Shown: positions 1 through 11,664, numbered from the stretch's first letter. The stretch is 64,000 nucleotides of DNA from Rana temporaria (GCF_905171775.1 NC_053495.1:112540614-112604613), one strand, 5' to 3'. Numbers and translations: made by a program. Notes: a model not told the origin generated them from the sequence alone.

Positions 1-1352
1 GGAATAGATTCAGTTCCTCTAATCTTTCCTCATAGCCAAGCTCCTCCATTCTTCTTATCAGTTTGGTTGCCCTTCTCTGCACTTTCTCCAGTTCCCCAAT
101 ATCCTTTTTGAGAACTGGTGACCAAAACTGAACTGCATATTCCAGATGAGGTCTTACTAACGATTTGTACAGGGGCAAAATTATATCTCTGTCTCTGGAG
201 TCCATACCTCTCTTAATACAAGAAAGGACTTTGCTCGCTTTTGAAACCGCAGCTTGGCATTGCATGCTCTTATTGAGCTTATGAGCTACCAAAACCTCTA
301 GATCCTTCTCCACCATTGATTTCCCCAATTGTACTCCCTCTAGTATGTATGATGCTTGCATATTCTTAGCCCCTAAGTGCATAACTTGGGGGATAAACCT
401 AATTTGCCACCTAGTTGCCCAATTAAACAGTGCATTGAGGTCGGCTTGTAAATTTGAGATATCCTGTAAGGACGTTATTCCACTGCATAGCTTAGTGTCA
501 TCTGCAAAGACAGAAATGTTACTTTTAATCCCAGACCCAATATCATTTATAAAGGTATTAAAAAGTAAGGGTCGTTGGGACCTTGGGGTACATCACTGAT
601 AACCTTAGACCATTCAGAGTAAGAATCATTAACCACTACTCTCTGAATCCTGTCTTTTAGACAGTTTTCTATCAATTTTCCAATAGATCTTCCCAAGCCT
701 GTAGACTTTATCTTACACATTAGCCGTGTGTGTCAACGCTTTTGATAAATCCAAGTATACCACGTCCACAGACACCCCTCTGTCCAAGGTTTTACTTACT
801 TCCTTATAAAAAGAAATCAGGTTTGTCTGACAACTTCTGTCTTTCACAAATCCATGCTGTCTGTTGCTCATCTATGTGGTCTTTTATTAATCTTTCCAGT
901 ATCTTCCCAACTATAGAAGTTTAACTAACAGGTCTATAGTTACTTGGCAAAGACTTTGATCCCTTTTTAAATATGTGCACCACATTGGCCCTGTGTCAAT
1001 GCAGTGGTATTATTCCAGTCATTAATGAGTCCCTAAATATTAGAAACAATGGCCTTAAAAAAGAGAGAGCTCAATTTTTTTAGGATCTGTGGGTGGATGC
1101 CATCTGGTCCAGGTGCTTTATCCACCTTTATTCTGTTTAAATATTTCTGGACTATATCACTTTTGAGCCATTGTGAATCATTTGGGGCTTTGTCACTACC
1201 ACCCCCATTATGGACATGAGTTCCCCCCATTCTCCTTTGTATACACAGAGCTGAAGAAATTATTTATTAAATTTGCCTTCTCTTTGTCCCCAGTCATCCA
1301 CTCTAGATTATTTTGTAAAAGATCTACATGCTCAGACCTGACCTTTTTACTA

Positions 1353-1781
1353 TTAAAGGAGTTGTAAAGAAAAAAAAAATGTATGCTGAAATGACTGTTT
1401 ACAGGGTATAGAGACATACTAGTTAACTGATTCCTTTTAAAAACGATTAAAAATAGATAAAAATCATCATATAATGTACCTGCAGTTTCTAGTTTCGTTT
1501 TTGCATGTTGTTTCCTGCCTCTCTGCTGTACAGAGCCACAGAGCCAATACAGGGCAGTGATGGTTTGGAAAACAAAACTGATTGGTGCTGAGGGGTTTTA
1601 GACACACAGTAATCACACCTCCTTGAAGTTAGTGACCACAGAGAGAAAGCTCCCAGCACTGTGGTTATCAGGAAACAGACAACCAGGAAGTGTGGAGATC
1701 AGAGAAGAATTACAGCAACTTGAGAGCAAAAACGAACAATGAGGACATGAAAACAGCACTGCATTAAGGTAAACCCTTTAA
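1353..1781. mobile_element. MITE of the TTAAAGGRGTTGTAAAG family, inserted in CR1
   Basis: TTAA occurs at both ends (1353-1356, 1778-1781). The left end reads AGGAGTTGTAAAG and the right end is a looser inverted match. CR1 coding sense continues across it (FKYI before, NSKKVRSEHVD after), which fixes the boundaries well. Two other copies are at 4686-5186 and 18318-19496. No coding capacity; the parent transposon is not identified. Confidence 0.75.
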
Positions 1782-2382
1782 TATATTTGAAGATTTTTTG
1801 GGGGTTTGTCCTACTGTCTTTTGCAATCTGTTGTTCAGTTAGAATTTTTGTGTCCTTCATTTCCTTTTTAAAGATTCTGTTATATTCTTTTAACATTTAA
1901 ACGATGATAGCATTCCTTAATTTTTATATTTTTTAAAGGCTCTTTTTTATTATGTATAGCCATTTTAGCCTTGGCCGTGAGCCACATAGGTTTTAATTTT
2001 AGCCTTTTAAACATATTGCCCATGGGAATATACTTTGCAGTGAGTTTACATACAGTCACTTTGAAGAATTCCCATTTTTGTTCTGTGTCCATTGATGCCA
2101 ATATTCCCCCCCCCCCCCAGTCTAAATCCTGGAGAGCAGCCCTCATCCTTGGAAAATGTTCCTAAAGTTAGGTGTTTGTATCTTACCCATATGTGTTAGT
2201 TGCTTACAGCCAACATTAAATTAAATCTTGTTATGGTCACTGCTACCCTGATGCTCTTTTATATGAATATTGGATATTACTCCAATCCATTTCTGCGTAG
2301 TTGAAATTCCCCATTATTATCACTGTCCTAGCCCTTGCAGCTCATTACATCTGTGCAATCAGCTGAGTTTTCACCTCCTCAC

Positions 2383-2632
2383 TAAGGCCTCGTACACATG
2401 ACACAACATGCTGTGATTTTTTTTTTGCCGAGGAAACCGGTCGTGTGTACATTTTTCGATGAGATAACTGTCGAGGATCCCGTCAAGCCAAAAAGAGAGC
2501 ATGTCTTCTTTTTCCTCGAAGGGAATGGAGAAACTTGCCTTGTCGAGTTCCTCGACAGCTTAACAAGGAACTCGACGAGGAAAACAATGTGTTTCGCCCG
2601 TCGAGTTCCTCGGTCGTGTGTACGAGGCTTAA
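2383..2632. mobile_element. MITE of the GGCCTCGTACACA family, inserted in CR1
   Basis: About 244 bp bounded by GGCCTCGTACACA and its near-inverse GTGTGTACGAGGC, with a TAA duplicate at each end (2383-2385, 2630-2632). The CR1 endonuclease frame continues on both sides. A 3-bp duplication of TNA type suggests a PIF/Harbinger-like origin (inference). Related copies lie at 6318-6906, 31386-31662 and 39553-40057. Confidence 0.75.
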
Positions 2633-2799
2633 CACTGGGAGGTCTATAACAAACTCCAATGACAACCTTTGTAGTATGCACACCAATGTACAGTTCCACC
2701 CATAATGCTTCAGACTCATCACACTCTCCATCAACTAGGTCTTCTTTCACACTCGCTTTGTGATCACTTTTCACAATATAAAGTGGTACTACAATTTAA

Positions 2800-3960
2800 A
2801 AAATACATATCTTATCCACATATTTATTTAATTGCCACCAGGAATTAGAAAAACATTTTTAATTGTTAGAACAAATTGAACCTTGCTAATTATTTGTTTT
2901 TCGGCACCTTATTGTATATCAGCTTATGGGCAGTTGCGCATCTAGCATAAAAATAAAATGTTCAAATTGCCTGAATGTTCTCTTTTACAGGTAATGTCAT
3001 TGGTGTGCTAGGTAAAAATGGTTAGCGGTTTGATTTTTAAATATTTATTTAATAAAGAAATTACATTATTAAAATATAACACAGAAGAACAATACATATT
3101 TTTTATGTGAATAAATAATGGTTTAATGTTAGTGGATACACTTTGTCGTATCTGAAAGATAAAAAAAATTGCTTTGTTCTTGTGTTCTGCTTTATCATCA
3201 TTATGAATTACATACCTATTTGTTTTCTATGAGTCCTTATAAAATCAATAAAATAAATGTATAGGCCAATTATTTTTTGGCACCACACCTTATTTATTTT
3301 TATCTTTATTTATTTAACTGACTTTTTTAGTTGGTCAGTTGGATTTTTTACTGGTGTTCAAGATTTAGAATATATTGTTGTATTACACTAGCATATAATA
3401 ATGTATTTAAAATAGAAGTAATAGTGTAGTAAGATAATGCATATAATATGACAATTATACACCACTGATGTCATACGCACAATACATATTCATGGTGTGC
3501 ATTGTTTAATTATTTAGCTGAATGTCCCAAAATTGGCCCATTATGATAACACGTGGGCATTATGTTGTATAACACTCTTCTAATTACATTGTCTAGCTTC
3601 CTGTTTAGAATACAATGCACTGACAGCGTACACTGTGAGAAGGTGGGCCTTGCTACCACATACATCCTTATTTGCGGTAGTTCCTTATTATTTTATTGTT
3701 ATCCTGGACATTATCACACCCAGGACCATTGAATAAAAGGTACATTGGTTTTTAAACCCAGTCTGGACTGAGATAATATATTAACATAAATATCAGGCTG
3801 CAATTAAAATAATGGTAGATCATTTTGCTGGTAATCTTCTGCTGTACATGCATTCAGTAGCTGTTATGACAGAAATCTGTTACCTTTATAAACATAGAAT
3901 TAATGGCAATATGACTGCAATATTGTTCACACGTGATACAATACCCGTAATGCTTAAATC
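2800..3960. other. AT-rich non-coding stretch, nothing recognised
   Basis: No open frame, terminal inverted repeat or recognisable domain was seen. Sequence is strongly AT-rich with many TTTATT/TATTTA runs. It may be old repeat or unique spacer. Confidence 0.5.
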
Positions 3961-4509
3961 TGAGAATTAATTAAGAATAACAACTAAGCTGTTAGTGTAT
4001 GGCTTAAGGGCCCCTTCAGACCTATGAGCTTTAATAACGCATATCAAAATAAATGTCAGATTATTTTTCGACATCTGTGTCCCATTGCAGAGATTTCCCT
4101 TCAATTCCTGTCTCATGACCAAACAGGAAGTGAAAGAAAATCCCTGCAAATTAAGGGAATTTTTGGGGAATCCCCAGGTCACCAGAACCGGTGTCCTCAT
4201 TGGAAGATTTTCCCTCTGTTACCTCTTCGGAACAACTGAGAATTAATTAAGAATAACAACTAAGCTGTTAGTGTATAGCTTAAGGGCCCCTACAGACATA
4301 TGAGCTTTAATAAAGCATGTCAAAATAAATGTTAGATTATTTTTCGACATCTTTGTCCCATTCCAGAAATTTCCCTTCAATTCCTGTCCCATGGTCAAAC
4401 AGGAAGTGAAAGAAAATCCCTGCACATAAAGGGAATTCTTTGGGGAGCCCCAGATCACCAGAACTGGTGTCCTCGTTGGAAGATTTCCCCTCTGTTACTT
4501 TTCTCGGGA
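3961..4509. repeat. Tandem duplication, about 276-bp unit, two diverged copies
   Basis: The unit beginning TGAGAATTAATTAAGAATAA starts at 3961 and again at 4237. Both copies carry the same landmarks in the same order (GGGCCCCT, ATGAGCTTTAATAA, TTTTTCGACATCT, AAACAGGAAGTGAAAGAAAA, ACCAGAAC). They differ by scattered substitutions and a few indels, so the duplication is not recent. No coding capacity. Confidence 0.85.
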
Positions 4510-4685
4510 CAACCCAACATTTGGGATATCCTTTTACTTTCACTTTAAATGATAATAGTAAACAGGACAAATGGAGAGGGCAAATCTCCTCAACAGGGGC
4601 ACAGACAGAAATAAAAACTGACAAGCGTTCTAATGCCTCTCCACTCTATCCAAAACTAAAGAAAAGTTTTGCCTTTAGTTATACT

Positions 4686-5186
4686 TTAAAGGGGTTGTAA
4701 AGGAAAAAATGTTTTTTTCACAATAAGCATCCTTTACCTGCAGACATTCCTCTTTTCACTTCCTCATTGTTCGTTTTTGCTCAGAAGTTGCTCTATTTCT
4801 TCTCTGTTCTGTTCACTTCCTGCTTGTCTGATTATTACTCACCACCGTGAAGGGAGGCTTTACTGCGGTGGTAAGTGACGTGCTCGCCCCCTCCTGGGAA
4901 CTACATCTGTGCGGCAGGACGCTCTCTACGTGTTAGAGACTTCAAGGAGGTGTGAATTACTGGGCATGCCGCAATGCATACTGGGAAATGTAGTTCTTAC
5001 ATGAACGAGAGCCGCAAACCAGGAAGTGAATGAGAGAACAGAAACTAGAACGCCGGAGGTGATATAGATGAAGGAATTTAATAGGTATTTACTCGTTTTT
5101 TAACAGAATCATTACACTATTCTGTCTGTCTACCTTGCAGACATTAATTTTAGGCAAAAAAATGTTTTCCTTTGCAACTCCTTTAA
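4686..5186. mobile_element. MITE with TTAA flanks and GGGGTTGTAAAGGAAA ends
   Basis: TTAA at 4686-4689 and 5183-5186 encloses about 493 bp with terminal inverted repeats (AGGGGTTGTAAAGGAAA left; TTTCCTTTGCAACTCCT right). It is the cleanest copy of this family here. The interior carries CACTTCCTG motifs in both orientations, as in the copy at 18318-19496. No open frame. Confidence 0.8.
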
Positions 5187-5219
5187 GGCCTTTTTTTTTA
5201 TCATAATCCATTATTTGCA

Positions 5220-6209
5220 TTAACCACTTAAGGACCGCCTCCTGCAGATATACGTCGGTAGAATAGCACGGCTGGGCACAAGCACGTACCTGTACGTCCT
5301 CTTTAAGTGCCCAGCCGTGGGTCGCGGGCACGCGCGCTATGCGGTCCGAAGCTCGGTGGCCGCGGGACCCGCGGACCCGTTTGGCGCCGGAGTCCCGCAA
5401 TCGGTCCCCAGAGCTGAAGAACGGGGAGAGCTGTGTGTAAACACAGCCTCCCCGTTCTTCACAGTGGAAGCTTCATTGATCGTGTGTTCCCTAATATAGG
5501 GAAACACGATCAATGACGTCACACGTCCAGCCCCGCCCCCCCTACAGTTAGAAAAACATATGAGGTCACACATAACCCCTACAGTGCCCCCTAGTGGTTA
5601 ACTCACAAACTGCAATTTTAATTTTCACAATAAACAATGCATTTTTATAGCATTGTTTGCTGTGAAAATGACATTGGTCCCAAAAATGTGTCAAAATTGT
5701 TCGATGTGTCCGCCATAATGTCGCAGTCATGAAAAAAATGCTGATCGCCGCCATTAGTAGTAAAAAATAAATACAAATTAATAAAAATGCAATAAAACTA
5801 TCACCTATTTTGTAAAGGCTATACATTTTGCACAAACCAATCGATAAACGCTTATTGCGATTTTTTTTACCAAAAATAGGTAGAAGAAAACGTATCGGCC
5901 TAAACTGAGGAAAAAAAAGTTTTTTTATATCTTTTTGGGGGTTATTTATTATAGCAAAAAGGAAAAAATATTGCATTTTTTTCAAAATTGTCGCTCTATT
6001 TTTGTTTATAGCGCAAAAAATAAAAACCTGCAGATGTGATCAAATACCACCAAAAGAAAGCTCTATTTGTGGGAAAAAGAGGACACCAATTTTGTTTGGG
6101 AGCCACATCGCACGACTGTGCAATTTTTCAGTTAAAGCGACGCAGTGCCGAATTGCAAAAACTGGCCAGGTCTTTTACCTGCATAAAGGTCCGGGTCTTA
6201 AGTGGTTAA
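5220..6209. mobile_element. Non-autonomous TTAA element, CCACTTAAGGACC ends
   Basis: TTAA duplicates (5220-5223 and 6206-6209) enclose about 982 bp whose ends are CCACTTAAGGACC and its near inverse GGTCTTAAGTGG. TTAA duplication plus ends beginning CC fits piggyBac-type cut-and-paste transposition (inference). A second full copy in opposite internal orientation is at 28735-29670, and a decayed one begins at 8636. Short open frames inside are not conserved coding sequence. Confidence 0.82.
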
Positions 6210-7070
6210 GGTAAAAAAAACTTCTATGCTACAGGATTTCCCACAGCCCCCACCCTTAAACATACCTGAGCCCAAACTCAATCCAGTGCTGTGCCCCAGA
6301 TCGATGCCTCTCTCTTCTGAGGCCTCGTACACACGACCGAGTTTCTCGGCAAAAACCAGCAAGAACCTTGCTGGGAGATATTTTTTTGCAGAGGAAACCG
6401 GTCGTGTGTACATTTTCGTTGAGGAAACTGTCGAGAACCTCAACGAGCCAAAAAGAGAGCAAGTTCTATATTTTCTCGACGGGAGTCTGATTTTGCTCGT
6501 CGAGATCCTCGACGGGCTGGTTTTCAGCGAGAAACTCGGACGTCTGTATGCTAAGAAACCCGCGCTTGCTCAGACTAAAGTATGAGACGGGAGTAAAAGT
6601 AGCATTTGTAATTGAGATAACACATTTTTAAAGCTGTAACATACTGAAAAGTGCAAATCGTCTCTTACCAAACTTTTATTTAACACGCACACACATGAAA
6701 TTAGCAAAAGCAGCCCCAAGAGTTTAGCCAGTGGAATCGAACTTCCCCTGCCGTTGTATGTGTTGTATGTCACCGCGTTTGAGTACGAGGAGATTTTGTA
6801 CGCAAAGCAAGCTTGTCGAGTTCCTCGACAAGCCTAACAAGGAACTCGACGAGGAAAACTATGTGTTTCACCCGTCGAGTTTCTCGGTCGTGTGTTCGAG
6901 GCCTGACAAGGCAGATTTGGCACTTGCCGGAAAGGAGGAGCCAGGAACGCCAGCAGGGGACCCCAGAAGAAGAGGATCAGGTTTGCTCTGTGCTAAACCA
7001 TTGACATGTATTATATTAATAAAACAATTAAAGCTTTACATTCACTTAAATACAGTGCACATCAAAGGAC
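6210..7070. other. Repeat-like flanks around the 6318-6906 MITE
   Basis: 6210-6317 and 6907-7070 seem to be one older sequence split by the MITE. The right part (GAAGAAGAGGATCAGGTTTG, then TCTGTGC) resembles the MITE-like sequence near 37675 (AGAAGGAGGATCGGGGTTAC, then TCTGTGC). No gene was seen. Confidence 0.4.
6318..6906. mobile_element. MITE of the GGCCTCGTACACA family, 583 bp
   Basis: Ends GGCCTCGTACACACGACCGA and TCGGTCGTGTGTTCGAGGCC form a nearly perfect 20-bp inverted repeat flanked by TGA at 6318-6320 and 6904-6906. The interior has repeated TCGAGTTCCTCGAC-type motifs in both orientations. About 230 bp near 6565-6790 is absent from the copy at 2383-2632, so this copy is longer or carries an insertion. 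Confidence 0.78.
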
Positions 7071-7942
7071 TTAACCTCCCTGGCGGTCTTCCCGAGACTG
7101 ACTCGGGGTTTGATTTTCCTGCTACGATCGGTAACCCCGAGTCAGTCTCGGCTCGCCTCGCTGAATCCACAGGCACTTTTTACTTACCTTGTCCCTGGAT
7201 CCAGCGATGCCACCACGCTGTGTGAGCGAGCGGGACCTCGCTCGATTCACATAGTGCCTCCGTGTGACGCCGATCTCCGTTCCCTGCGACGTTACGACGC
7301 ACGGGGACGGAGAACGGCGCCAAATTCAAAAACGTAAACAAACACATTACATACAGTATACTGTAATCTTATAGATTACAGTACTGTATGTAAAAAAAAC
7401 ACACCCCCCCTGTCCCTAGTGGTCTGTCCTGTGTCATGCATGTCATTTTATATAATAAAAACGTTTCTTTCTCCCTGCAAACTGTAGATTGTCCATAGCA
7501 ACCAAAAGTGTCCCTTTATGTCAAAAATAGTTTTAGATCAGCTAAAAAACAGCGATAATAAATTATAATCACTTGCAGAATTGTGCGATAGCGATTTGTG
7601 GGGAAATTCGTCATAAAAATAAAAAAATAATGACAGCAACAATTCTGCAACTGAGCAAATTTCAGTGATTTTAATTTGATTACATTATTGAATAATTTTT
7701 ATTATAATTATATTATTATTTGTTATAATTATTTATAATTATTTATTATATTATAATTTATAATTTTGTTTTTAAAAAAATGTCATACCCGGGATGCCTA
7801 TTAGAATCTTGTTTGGTCAGATTTAAGTGAGTTATTTCTAAAAATGACAGACCTACAATATAAAACGCCAAATTTCCTTGCAAATAATGGTACCGCTTTC
7901 AGCACCTTTTTTCTGACAGAATCATACCGCCAGGGAGGTTAA
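7071..7942. mobile_element. Non-autonomous TTAA element, CCTCCCTGGCGGT ends (copy 1)
   Basis: TTAA at 7071-7074 and 7939-7942 surrounds an 864-bp element with ends CCTCCCTGGCGGT / ACCGCCAGGGAGG. A near-full second copy lies at 18365-19184. Both share a subterminal palindrome (ACATACAGTATACTGTAATC, then GATTACAGTACTGTATGT) and an AT-rich tail. This fits a piggyBac-like non-autonomous family (inference). No transposase is encoded. Confidence 0.85.
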
Positions 7943-8159
7943 AGGGGGTCTTTAAGTGCATTAACAAGTTCTCAGAATTGCAAAAAAAAAAACGGAACTG
8001 TTAGTTGCAAAAAACAGCATACTGAAAATATATTATGTTTGAGCCAAAGATCCACTCAAAAAGTAACAATTGAAAGCCAAATAGTTTAATCTTAAATTAA
8101 AATTCTCAGAGATCATACTATAGCTAGACATGGTTGGATGTCCTCCTAAGAACCTTCAG

Positions 8160-8522
8160 GTTATAGTACACACGAACAGAAAATCGTACGAAAAATACCG
8201 CTTTCAAATCGAACGTACGATAATCTGATCGTTAGTACACAGCTTTCGAGAGCCAATCATGACAGTTCATCCGAAATTATCCAAAGTAACAAACACAAAA
8301 ACATTTCTTGTATGATAACAGATCTTACGATTTTCATTTTAAACAGTACAGTTTTCGTCCAAAAATACAATACAATACATTACATTACTCAAGTTGTATA
8401 CGGTCGTACAAGAATTTTCGTAAACTGAGTAACCGCTTCATTTTCGATATGGATACTAGCATGCAAAAGAAAAAACGTATAATCGTTCCTCTGATATTCT
8501 CATTGTGTGTACAAGGCTTTAG
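8160..8522. mobile_element. Diverged inverted-repeat element, GTACACACGA type
   Basis: Left end TAGTACACACGAACAG and right end TTGTGTGTACAAGGCTTT are loosely inverted and share the TGTGTAC core of the GGCCTCGTACACA family. The interior is AT-rich with TCGTACGA-like motifs. Boundaries are approximate and no target duplication is clear. Confidence 0.5.
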
Positions 8523-8635
8523 CGTTTCACCAAAAAGTCAGACAATTTCTGTTAGCAAAAATAATTACTTTTGAAATCAGCAGCAATTTGTTTTTCAACA
8601 TTTAAGGTAGGATTCCATGCTAAACCTAACTTATC

Positions 8636-9240
8636 TTAACTACTTGCGTCCTGGGCGCTTAAACCCTCTTCCTGAACAGACCAATTTTCAGCTTTCAGCG
8701 CTGTCACACATTGAATGACAATTGCGCGGTCATGCAACACGGTACACATATGCAATTTTTATCATTTTTTTTCCCACACAAATAAAGCTTTCTTTTGGTG
8801 GTATTTAATCACTGCTGGATTTTTTTTTTTTTGTTTCACTGATGAGACGGCACTGATGGTTGGCACTGAAGGGCACTACTGAAGGGCACTGATAGGTGGC
8901 TCTGAAGGGCACTGATAGGAGGCACAGATGAGCGGCACTGATAGGTGGCACCGATGGGCATTGGTAGGTGACAATGATAGGCAGCACTGATCAGTGGCAC
9001 TGATGGGTGTTGATTGGCAGCACTGGTAGGCATTGATAGGTGGCACTGGTGGGCAAAGGTAAGTGGCACTGTGGGCACTGGTAGGTTGCGTGGTGGGTCC
9101 TGGGAGGTGGCACTTGTGGGTACTGATAGGTGGCACTGGCAGGTGGCACTGGTGGGCACAGATGAGGCATCCACTAATCTCTGTGTGAGGGATCAATGTC
9201 CCTCTGACAGAAGCCAGTGATTGACCTTTTTTCCCCTCAC
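8636..9240. mobile_element. Decayed CCACTTAAG-type element containing a minisatellite
   Basis: The start TTAACTACTTGCGTCCTGGG resembles the TTAACCACTTAAG.. end. The following 200 bp match the element at 28735-29670 (CAATTGCGYGGTCRTGC; AAAGCTTTCTTTTGGTGGTA present in both as AGCTTTCTTTTGGTGGTAT). The matching sequence then gives way to a tandem array. The right end is not resolved. Confidence 0.6.
8848..9165. repeat. Minisatellite, about 12/24-bp GGCACTGATAGGT units
   Basis: Imperfect tandem copies of GGCACTGATAGGTGGCACTG-like units. The basic period is near 12 bp (GGCACTGATRGG), so open frames in several phases are an artefact. The copies vary by substitution and small indels. It lies inside the decayed element starting at 8636. 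Confidence 0.85.
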
Positions 9241-9511
9241 AAAATGTACTTTAAATATCACTTTAATCAATGAATTGGTGGTTGTTATTACGGAAACATT
9301 TCAACTATCCAGTAGTATAAAGAATCCTTTGTAAAATCCACAATCCAACTTTCACCTTTTTTTAACAGCAGTGTATTTGAGGAGTCAGATAAGAACTGCA
9401 AGCCTAGCACAGTCTCTATAATAAAGATCATTTTCAATAATAGAGGCCTTCAACAAGAAGCTGAAGTACTTTGAAAGCCAGTCATGCAACTTAGCCGACA
9501 GTTTAAAATGT
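9241..9511. other. Spacer, nothing recognised
   Basis: No frame, inverted repeat or motif was recognised between the minisatellite-bearing element and the inverted arm beginning near 9512. Confidence 0.4.
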
Positions 9512-9779
9512 AGACCCCTTCAGACGTTGCAGTTTGTTGTGGGGCATTATTTTAATGAAGTGTACTGCAATATACAGCAAATACATTATGGTGTACTCCA
9601 GAGTTGATGCGTTGGCATGTACTGTGGTTGTCTGTTTGCACTGCAATACACCACAGAAAGTGTTAAACAATGTCGTACGTTGTAGTAACTTGGGTAAAAC
9701 TTGATTGAAAGATTCTCTTAAACATTTAACTGTATTATTATTATTAGTCAACATTTGGTTTTATATATATATACACACA

Positions 9780-11662
9780 CAGTATCTCACAAAAGTGTGT
9801 ACACCCCTCACATTTTTGTTAATATTTTATTATATCTTTTCATGTGACAACACTGAAGAAATAACACTTTGCTACAATGTAAAGTAGTGTGTGTACAGCT
9901 TGTATAACAGTGTACATTTTCTGTATCCTCAAAATAACTCAACACACAAACATTAATGTTCAAACGCTGACAACAAAAGTGAGTACACCCCTAAGTGAAA
10001 ATTTCCAAATTGGGGCAAATTAGCCATTTTCCCTCCCTGGTGTCATGTGACTCATTAGTGTTACAAGGTCTCAGGTGTGAATGGGGAGCAGGTGTGTTAA
10101 ATTTGGTGTTATCGCTCTCACTCTCTTATATTGATCACTCGAAGTTCAACATGGCACCTCATGGCAAAGAACTCTCTGAGGATCTGAAAAAAAGAATTGT
10201 TGCTCTACATAAAGATGGCCCTAGGCTATAGGAAGATTGCCAAGACCCTGAAACTGAGCTGCAGCGCGTTGGCCAAGACCATACAGCGGTTTAACAGGAC
10301 AGATTCCACTCAAAACAGGCCTCACCATGGTGTACCAAAGAAGTTGTGTGCACATGTTCAGCTTCATATCCAGAGGTTGTCTTTGGGAAACAGATGTATG
10401 AGTGCTGCCAGCATTGCTGCAGAGGTTTAAGGGGTGGGGGGGTCAGCCTGTCAGTGCTCAGACCATACGCCGCACACTGCATCAAATTGGTCTGCATGAC
10501 TGTCGTCCCAGAAGAAAGCCTTTTATGTACAAGAATGCCCACAAACAGTTTTCTGACAAGCACACTAAGGACATGGATGACTGAAACCATGTCCTGTGGG
10601 CTGATGAGATTAAGAATATTTGGTTTAGATGGCATCAAGTGTGTGTGGCGGCAACCAGGTGAGGAGTACAACGACAAGTGTGTCTTGCCTACAATCAAAC
10701 ATGGTGGTGGGAGTGTCATGGTCTGGGGCTGCATGAGTGCTGCAGGCACTGGGGAGCTACAGTTCATTGAGGGAACCATGAATGACAACATGTACTGTGA
10801 CATACTGAAGCAGAGCATGATCCCCTCCCTAAGGAGACTGGCCCGCAGGGCAGTATTCCAAAATGATAACGACCCTAAACACACCTCCAAGATGACCACT
10901 ACCTTGCTAAAGAAGCTGAGGGTAAAGGTGATGGATTGGCCAAGTATGTCTCCAGATCTAAACCCTATTGAGCATCTGTGGGGCATCCTCAAATGGAAGG
11001 TTGAGGAGCGCAAGATCTTCGACATCCACCAGCTCCGTGATGTCCTTATTAAGGAGTGGAAGAGGACTCCAGTGACAACCTGTGAAGCTCTGGTGTACTC
11101 CATGCCCAAGAGGGTTAGGGCTGTGCTGGAAAATAATGGTGGCCACACAAAATATATTTTTTTTAAACTTTACATATTAACTAAATTGCACAATCTGCAA
11201 AAATTGCATTCTGAAAATGGCAGAGGATGCTAACAAAGTAACTGTGCAAAAAAAGTGTGCAAGCCTTTGTCGTACTAATTTTCTTTCATTGGTTCCGATT
11301 TGCTGTGAAACTACGAGGAAAATCGGAGGGATCGTTCGCCTAATTTTCTTTCGTCTAAGGCGTGATTATATTTTACATTAAATGCTGCAATGCAGGTGGT
11401 CACCTGCACAACCACGAATACAAGAAAAAAAACCCCCAGCATAATGAGATTTTTACCTAATTAATCAAAACAATAATTTACCAAATAATTAAGAAAATAA
11501 ACATTGGTTGCAGCCCTAGTTATATATTATAGGATAATGATCGTATTCTTGGGAACCACTCTAAATCGTTTCTGATCAATGAGGACCAGAGCAGTCAGTG
11601 ACAGTTTGGTTGACAACTAGCAGATACATACAGTAAAATATTTACAAAAATGTGAGACACTG
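9780..11662 (+). mobile_element. Tc1/mariner (Tc1-like) transposon, inactive
   Basis: The left end CAGTATCTCACAAAAGTG is mirrored by CAAAAATGTGAGACACTG at 11646-11662. Internal subterminal blocks (GAGTACACCCCTAAGTGAAA at about 9980) are typical of Tc1-like elements. It encodes the broken transposase at 10151-11150. The 3' part (about 11160-11640) has drifted or been replaced relative to the 5' side. Flanks are TA-rich, as expected for TA-targeted insertion, but a clean TA pair is not visible on the left. Confidence 0.85.
10151..11150 (+). pseudogene. Tc1-like transposase pseudogene (DD34E)
   Basis: The start codon at 10151 opens MAPHGKELSEDLKKRIVALH, the usual N-terminal helix-turn-helix start. 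An extra C in the run near 10219 shifts the frame, and a stop near 10430 and later shifts follow. Pieces in other frames continue the protein: GYRKIAKTLKLS (HTH), then VSAQTIRRTLHQIGL, then VLWADEIKNIW with the first catalytic Asp. The C-terminal frame holds HGGGSVMVWGCMSAAGTGEL, QNDNDPKHTS (second Asp) and SPDLNPIEHLWGILK (Glu). Spacing between the second Asp and the Glu is 34 residues, matching DD34E. Catalytic residues survive individually, but at least three frame breaks prevent a single product. Confidence 0.9.
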
Positions 11663-11664
11663 TG

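Larger units (their letters stand above)
1..2790 (-). pseudogene. CR1-clade LINE ORF2 remnant (endonuclease and reverse transcriptase)
   Basis: Read on the minus strand, this is a decayed CR1-type non-LTR retrotransposon. From high to low coordinates there is the endonuclease end (about 2790-2240, with VVIGVCYRPPS and the degraded MGNFNYAEMDW motif). A linker follows (about 2146-1780), then the start of the RT (KAPGPDGIHPQILKKL near 1110), a region like YRPVS, a FADDTKL-type catalytic motif near 490, and the thumb/C-terminal part (LVRPHLEYAVQFWSP near 150). Several frameshifts and stops break it, so it is inactive. It runs off the left window edge and is interrupted by two miniature elements at TTAA and TAA sites; the reading frame resumes on the far side of each. 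Clade assignment rests on these motifs; subfamily is not assigned. Confidence 0.88.

Noticed and set aside
10291..11148. 285-codon minus-strand frame
   Set aside because: It is the antisense of the Tc1 transposase gene; the plus-strand frame has the DD34E motifs.
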